64,000 nt of DNA. Source: Nymphaea colorata (lineage: Eukaryota > Streptophyta > Magnoliopsida > Nymphaeales > Nymphaeaceae). The DNA lies in NCBI RefSeq assembly GCF_008831285.2, contig NC_045147.1, positions 20,216,581-20,280,580 of the forward strand, written 5' to 3'. Below the pieces are notes generated by a model. It had not been told where the DNA came from. It ran no database searches and saw nothing but the letters and a program-made list of their open reading frames with translations. The translations under genes were made by a program, and so were the position numbers. Numbering within the stretch: position 1 is the stretch's first letter; every line of letters begins with the position of its first letter. Positions 57,590 to 64,000 of the stretch are shown piece after piece.

Positions 57590-57680
57590 GCCCGGTAGAA
57601 CCTGGATTTGAGCTCAACACGAGCTCAGTCTGATTAAATTAAAAAATATATTTTAAAATATACAAAAAAAGTAAAATAAT
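57590..57680. repeat. Second copy of the dispersed repeat near BRCA2
   Basis: Contains GAGCTCAACACGAGCTCAGT followed by CTGATTAAATT and an AT-rich tail, parallel to the block at 19,530-19,620. Flanking GGGCCC phrases on both sides (57,589 and 57,699) hint at inverted ends, but no target duplication was found. Confidence 0.5.
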
Positions 57681-60600
57681 TATTAAAAATTTTATCGGGC
57701 CCACTTGGGCTGCTCCGAGGGCCTAATGCACTTTTTTTCGAGTCCAGCTTCGGACCTGAGTCGAACCAGGTACCGAGTACCCGTTGGTGGCCCAACCCGT
57801 GGACATGGTGGGGGTGGGAACGAACCCATGCTCAAATTTGTGAATTGAGGTGGGAGAGAAGGTGACGGTGGGCGCCGCTAGGCCTCACTTATATTTATTT
57901 CATACACAATTGATTGGTGCAACGATGGGCAGGTGGTCTTCGTTTCAAACTTTCATTGCGTCTCTTTCCGTGCTGCGAGGGAAGCAAGATGGAAAGAAAA
58001 GGGTGAAGTTGAACAACAACGGCTATTGAATGCAGGAGAGGATGGAGGAAAGAGCGAGAGCTTCGATTATCAATTAAATGGTATGATATGATGAAATACT
58101 CTTATTATTCACTCAAAACTATGAAAATATATCATAACAAATTCACTAAAAACTAAAACTATAAAAATATGTGGTAACAAGAACATTCCATTTTTCAAAA
58201 AATATAAACGTCACATTTTTTTTTGTCTGTGGAACACCCTGTTCCAAGAAACACAGCATTCCTGAAATATATGTTAGCTGGGTGGGTGCAGGTACGGACG
58301 CAACGGGTGCATCAGCACAATTTTATAATTAGGAAAACGATGAACCAACAAACCTGTTCATGCGTGTAATATATATATATATTAAAGATATGAAAACATT
58401 TTATAATAGTGTATCAGCTAAAAAGTAAAACTGAAAAATAGTCTTAAAAATAGCTGAAGATATATGACTGACAATTATGAAAAAATAATCGTTTGGTAAG
58501 CGTTAGGTGCATTTTATATATCCCGCGTTTGACATGGAATTTTATCCAATATTTGAATTGAAATTATCCACTACTTTGGTTGTAAGAAGAGAACGCACGA
58601 TCGGAATTAGAACTTTGGCGAACCTCGTCAAAATATTTTGAAAAATGCTTTATACGAAAAACCTGAGACCAAAAAATAGAAAAAAAAACAAGAAAAAAAA
58701 TAAAATATGTACATCAACTTTAAATTTATAAAAAAATGCCTCACGTCTCTCGACCTTGCAGTCGGTTTCTGAATCAAATTGGAAAGAAACACGCTTGATT
58801 TCAATAATCTTATTGAGAATGAATTCGAAAACTTCAACAACAATTTCATGAATGTAAGACCACAAATTTGATCAACAATTATATTCTTTTTTTTTCTAAT
58901 ATTAACATTTCACCGTTATTGTCTTCATAAAGCTTAATGGTGGCTCTCTTACAAAAAAAAATCAGCGATAAAAGTAGGTCGGAATTACCCGTGTTAAAAG
59001 TACTAGGGTGGCACATGTACATTATGTTCGCTAATAAAAGTACCCATGTGATCCATATACTCCAAAATTAACATCTCGACTTCTCAATCATGAAACGTTC
59101 AAACTTTTGAGTGCCCAAAATGGTCTACATTTCTGGTTCTTCTTCATCATTCATACTTATCTCATAAGATCTTCAGTACATCTGCTATTCCTAATATAAT
59201 ATGCTTAGTGTTTCCAGCTTCCTGTTAACTGTATATATCTTTTGCATCTGATGTTTATACTTCGCTCTTCTCTGAATTTGACATGCGTAAACTTTCGTGT
59301 TCACGCATGGTTTTCTGCTGTAAAAACAATCAAACCAAAACTTCATGTAGATAGGTGGTGTTTGGAGAGGAAACGTAAAAGTAAGCAGGGTAAAAGAAAG
59401 TAGGGAAAATTTCCCTAGATATACATATTGGAAGGGTAAGTTTTTCAAAGGGAGAAAATTTCAGTTTGTTTGGAATTCGGGGTAGGATAAGATTTTTTTT
59501 TTTTTTAACCCACAGATGAAGTTGAGCAAAGCAACGTGAGTGGCGGAACATCTATTATTCAACGGAGATATAAGGTAAAAAAAAAAAATTCCGACTGCTT
59601 GTGATTGAAAATTTTCCAACCCATTTTGGAGATAAACAGTGAACATTTCACCCAGCTATATGTTTACGTTGTTTGAAGAAGTTACCCTTATTTCAAGTAT
59701 AGTTACAAAAAACACATTTTTTTTTGGAAAAAAACGAAATAAATTAAATGACCATTTAAAACTAAAAAAACGCGTTTTAAAAAGACATTAAAAAAAAAAA
59801 AAGCTGTGACAATTTTTTCATTTTTTTTACTGCCAAACAGTTTTTTTCATTTTCTATTTTTTATTTGTTACAAATCTATTTATCTTTTAACGTATGTGTT
59901 ATTAGTTTCTCACTTATTTTATTTTTTTATAATTTTTAAAAATTTACCATATTTTTGTTATTTTTTCAAACTCCGTATTATACCCAAGAAAAACTTCAAG
60001 ATGTTATTTGTGACCATGATTTCAAAAATAATACACCATTGACTGCATTTTATCTTACATCTACATAAGTTGTCCTTAAAAACTTAAAGTTGTCCTTAAA
60101 AACTTATTACTCTTTTCAGATGAGTGAATCTCTCTGGTACTGCTATTGTTGACGAATTTTGATTTGCTTCACTTATCGAGGAAAAGAGAGTGTATCAAAG
60201 CATCCTTTTGGATTTTCATCGACCATTTGGTAAGCATGGCATATGATGTTGGAGCGAGAGGAGACACAGCTTCAATAATTGTGGTCATGTTGCCAAAACA
60301 CAGTTGGGCATCCTGTCTGAATCTAATTCAGGCCCACAACTGGCTTTATATCGTCCCTGTCTTCCTAACAAAAGGTGGGAGAATGAAGATCCTTTCCTCC
60401 ATTCGGTCTTTTTGGATCCAGCGGTTTGTTTTCACACAAGCATGGAATTTTTTGGGGTCTTCATGGACTTTGCCCCTTATCTAGCTCACTAGATCCAAAT
60501 GTGGCTCCATCATCCATGATCGATGGACAAGCCAAGGCCAAAAGCAGCCAAAATAGATCCACCGACCCTTTTCATTTTCCGGCGACGGCCAGCCATCTAT

Positions 60601-63600
60601 CACGGCAGGTCTCTTGAGGGTAAAACTCATGAAAATCTTAGCTACCTTCTCGTCGGGCACACTAACTTTTGGCTTCATCGCACAAAAATGCACAGAATAG
60701 TCTTCGAATATATTCTTGAAGCACGCCTTCCGCTTGGTGGCCATGAGCGTATGGAGTTGTACCGACCAAATGAATGAAGCCCGTAAACAAAGGATCCATG
60801 TGGGTCCAAATTGAAAATGATGCGAAGTGACCCACGATGTCGAGCTTCACAAATTCCATGAGTTTTATGCTTTTCTTTTCTAAGGTCAAGGAGATAATTG
60901 GAAGCTTGTGTACGGGTTTCATATAAACTCGAGATGTTCTGCACCTTGAATGTTATGGGAACGAGAGAATTGCAACGAAAATTATGCGAATTCTTCAAAC
61001 TTCTCGTAAGTGGACAGCCTTTTTGAAGCTATACACTGACAAATTCGCAAAATAAAAGGTTCAGAATGCCTCTGCTTTTATTACTTTGCCATTATATTTG
61101 TGCAATCCTAACGTGATTCCGTTGGGTCGCTTTCTAATCTTTCTGAACGTGATATATGAGAGAAGTTCAAAAGCACAAAGCAATGCACATTCATGAAGGA
61201 TGACTGATGCAGCAACATCACTTGAAGAATTTGCTGAGATTATAAGATGGCCAAGAAGAACTCGCCTGCCTGCACAAGATGTGACTTGGCTTCTTGGATT
61301 TGAAGATCTAAAAGTGCGATACATGGTGCATTTTTTACTGTAATCTTAGCAAAAGTAAGGCAATCTAAGAATAGAAAAGAAAGGGGATCAAAGAAGATTG
61401 GGTGGCTTTCAAGAATTGGACATGATCTCACAGGCTCCAGCAGATAATATGTTTAAAGCAAAAACTCTTTTGTCGCTGGTCTGCTTTCTCCACTATCCAG
61501 GGAAGAGTGTAGGGACGCGCGTTTGATCGATGGGTGATAAATTTTAGGTGTACCTTTTCACCCGAAAAAGAAAGAGAATCAGACACAATATTTTGTCTAT
61601 AGTTAGATACAAGGCTTAGTTAAAAGCATGAAACTAAGCCTTTACAGTTCTTAAACGCATCTAGCTACAGGTATGATCCTATACAAATCAGACGGACGTG
61701 GCTGCAGATACAGGGATTCGGCAATCTGGTGGAATTTATGACGATGAGACTTCTGTATAAAGGCATGCAATCCAGCAGCGGAAAGTAGAGAACCCATGTG
61801 ACATACCAGGAATCCATGATCAGCTTTTTTTGCAACAAAACTTGATTTGAACGAAGAAGTACACATATTGCAGAGAAAAAAATATACAGCTTCATCATTT
61901 CTCTGTCACCAACTTACTGCTTTTCTAAAAATGCGGTGGGCAAGAGGGCAGAAATATCATGAGCATGGCACATGCGCCAGAACTTACGTCACAAGACAAT
62001 CCGTCGAATGGCTTATATGGATTGTCAGCATCAAGCAGGAAGATATCATTCTGCAAAAAAGCACCAATACGCCGCAAGACGATTGAAGAAACAGATGCTT
62101 AGCCTTCCTGGCGACCAATCAATTATACTTTCAAGGGGCTTAATGGCCCTGTCAATCAGCTTGGTTCTGTCTCCGCGCTATCAGATGAAGAATGGAATGA
62201 GGATCTAAAAATTATTGGCAACTTTTGACACCTGAAGTTATAGTGGAAGAGTTTTCCTCGAGTATAGTCTTCAGAGCTTGATGTTTTTTCATCTTTTTCA
62301 TAGAAAAGGGAACGCATATAAAAAAGGAAAGAATTGGAGGACATTAATATATATAATTTGGCAAGTATAGTCTGCATCTAGGCAACGTGATCCTCATAGC
62401 CTTCCAATATTAAAGTCACAATGCCGGCATTGTGACTCAGGCCGGCGCAGCTATCATGTATCTTCCTTCTTGGAACTTTTGCACATATTGATGGTAAATA
62501 TACCAAAACCTTTTTAGGCACTTAAAGTGTGATGCGATGTATAAATCTATAATGGCAGAACATCTCATTCTAATTATTGAGAATAAAAAAGCAACTACAA
62601 GAGGCAAGTCTCAATAAAACTTTATATCACATGGGTGCTCTTAAAGAGTTGCCACGCCCGCATCAAACACGAGACAGGTGTTGGTGTGGCTCCAACACGG
62701 CACGCCGCACACCCGCTGTGGTTCAAGGCCCAAACCCACCATTTAGATGCATACCTGACTAAAGTATCCTCAGAACATATGTATATATAATGACTAAAAT
62801 GTAAACATAGATAAATAAAACTATTAAGCAGTTATTATATATATATATTGCCAACAGGTTTCTATTTTTTCACTTTTGTTTTTGTCTTTGAAAGGCGTGC
62901 GAGGACGAAGCTGTAAAAACTGCAACCATCGAATCACATGTTGGCGGGCTTTTGGGTCATGCAACATCCTAGAGGTTCCACCTACCTAAGAAAAAGTACG
63001 CTTTGACCACGCTGCAAGCAATGACATTTTTTGAATCCATAACATTCCGTCATCTTGATGACACAATCTATAGTTGCCTTCCTTACCCGGTAAGCGATCA
63101 ACAGTATCCTATAGTTGCTACATGGAAGATATGAGTTCAACGTTACCTATCAAGTCTACGCAAACCAATGTCCTGAACGTTTTCACTGTCCTATGCAATA
63201 GCAAGTTACCGTAGCATAGGTCCTGTGTGGCTACACATATGTACATATATAGTTCACGAGAAGAGGAGATGCTTATAATCCTAAGAACAGGCCTACGGGG
63301 AAAAAAGACGTTCACGTTGGATAAGAAAGAATCAAACTTCACCCTCTCCAACGTCTGCATTTGTCCTTCATCTGCTCCAGTTCAGAATGAGGCAAACAGT
63401 ATTCAAGCATGTGCAGATCTTTGGGAAGGGATAAACATGCATTTCCTCCTGAAGGTACACTTTATTTACTTGGTTATGCTGCATCAGGATGCATCTCCTT
63501 TTCTTGGTTTTGCTTCATATTATCGTGCATGAACTAATATCAATAGATTTGTGCCTTTACTTTGTATATCAAGCTGATGATGATTTCATTAAGCAAATGC

Positions 63601-64000
63601 TATTGCTGCTGCTGCCAAAAGGTTTAGATTTGTCGGGTTCTTTCTCCGATTAACTCAAAAATTAAATGCAATGATATCGCACAGTTGCATGCCATGGATT
63701 TCCAGTACTTGATTCTCTCATGAAGCTTGCCGGCCAAGTTTTTATAAGATAGGTAGGAAGGGCCCTGCTTACAGTATGGTTCAATTAGCAAGGCCGGAAG
63801 TGACAAGCTTTTTTGGTGAACCACAAGCTCGTAGTGGAAACAACAAACTAGACCAGAAGAAACAAATACATTATTGAAATAAGATCCTCTCCGAGGAGCA
63901 AACTATGTCCTTTCACACCCGTGATTTCAGCAATTAAATGATTCAAAAGAATAAAGGAAAAAGTGGAAAAAGGAGAGGGAAATCTATGGGCCATTGAAAG

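Larger units (their letters stand above)
53640..64000. other. Distal intergenic stretch without recognised genes
   Basis: About 10 kb with no gene I can name. It holds AT microsatellites, poly-A and poly-T tracts, a dispersed repeat (57,590-57,680), a 20-base tandem phrase AAGTTGTCCTTAAAAACTTA (60,067-60,110), and GGGTGC/GGTAC phrases at 58,285-58,320, 59,025-59,060 and 62,630-62,710 that resemble subterminal parts of the hAT-type elements in BRCA2. Open frames of 60-112 codons around 60.1-61.0 kb overlap on both strands and show no known motif. Confidence 0.5.

Noticed and set aside
60146..60998. Overlapping 60-112 codon frames on both strands
   Set aside because: None has a recognisable motif and frames conflict across strands. 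This may be an old gene or element fragment, but I cannot support it.
1..64000. CRISPR arrays, bacterial operons, tRNA or rRNA genes
   Set aside because: No regularly spaced repeats, no tRNA-like box pairs with foldable arms and no rRNA signatures were seen; the window is eukaryotic nuclear DNA.

Overview
The window is nuclear DNA of a flowering plant. The evidence is three genes with plant-specific architecture (an intronless PYL abscisic-acid receptor, a plant-type BRCA2 and an ETO1-type BTB/TPR protein), GT-AG introns, a Ty1-copia element primed by initiator-methionine tRNA, L1-type LINE relics, hAT-type miniature elements and many GA, AT and poly-A microsatellites. I cannot place the species. 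Gene density is low and most of the window is intergenic or intronic repeat.

Layout: 1-4.25 kb is gene-poor and rich in microsatellites. A PYL4/5/6-type abscisic-acid receptor lies on the minus strand at 4.47-5.17 kb. From 5.35 to 17.0 kb I recognise no gene. A broken extra copy of BRCA2 exon 1 (17.08-17.67 kb) and a shorter echo of its 5' edge (17.69-17.81 kb) precede a complete 19-exon BRCA2 gene on the plus strand (19,730-39,499; 3,615 coding nt; 1,204 aa; all exon phases checked by hand).

The BRCA2 introns have been invaded repeatedly: a TRIM-like retroelement in intron 1 (5-bp target duplication GATAC), a hAT-type MITE plus a full-length, antisense Ty1-copia element with apparently identical 286-bp LTRs and an intact 1,449-aa gag-pol frame in intron 5 (target duplication GTTAT), a degenerate hAT-like element in intron 12, and two hAT-type elements with 8-bp target duplications in intron 14, one of which carries coding-like sequence.

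From 39.5 to 47.5 kb are an L1 LINE relic, a 989-bp hAT-like element whose end was later tandemly duplicated, a second TRIM copy and a second LINE fragment. A 5-exon ETO1-like gene (947 aa) follows on the minus strand at 47,545-52,829, convergent with BRCA2. From 53 to 64 kb I find only promoter-proximal repeats, microsatellites and unassigned sequence.

The three genes act separately: ABA perception (PYL), homologous recombination (BRCA2) and ethylene biosynthesis control (ETO1). I see no operon-like or cluster logic linking them and no wholly new system. The most interesting material is the BRCA2 locus: an exon-1 duplication, an internal 27-bp repeat beside the first BRC motif, BRC motifs that all depart from FxxA, and heavy recent transposon loading of the introns.
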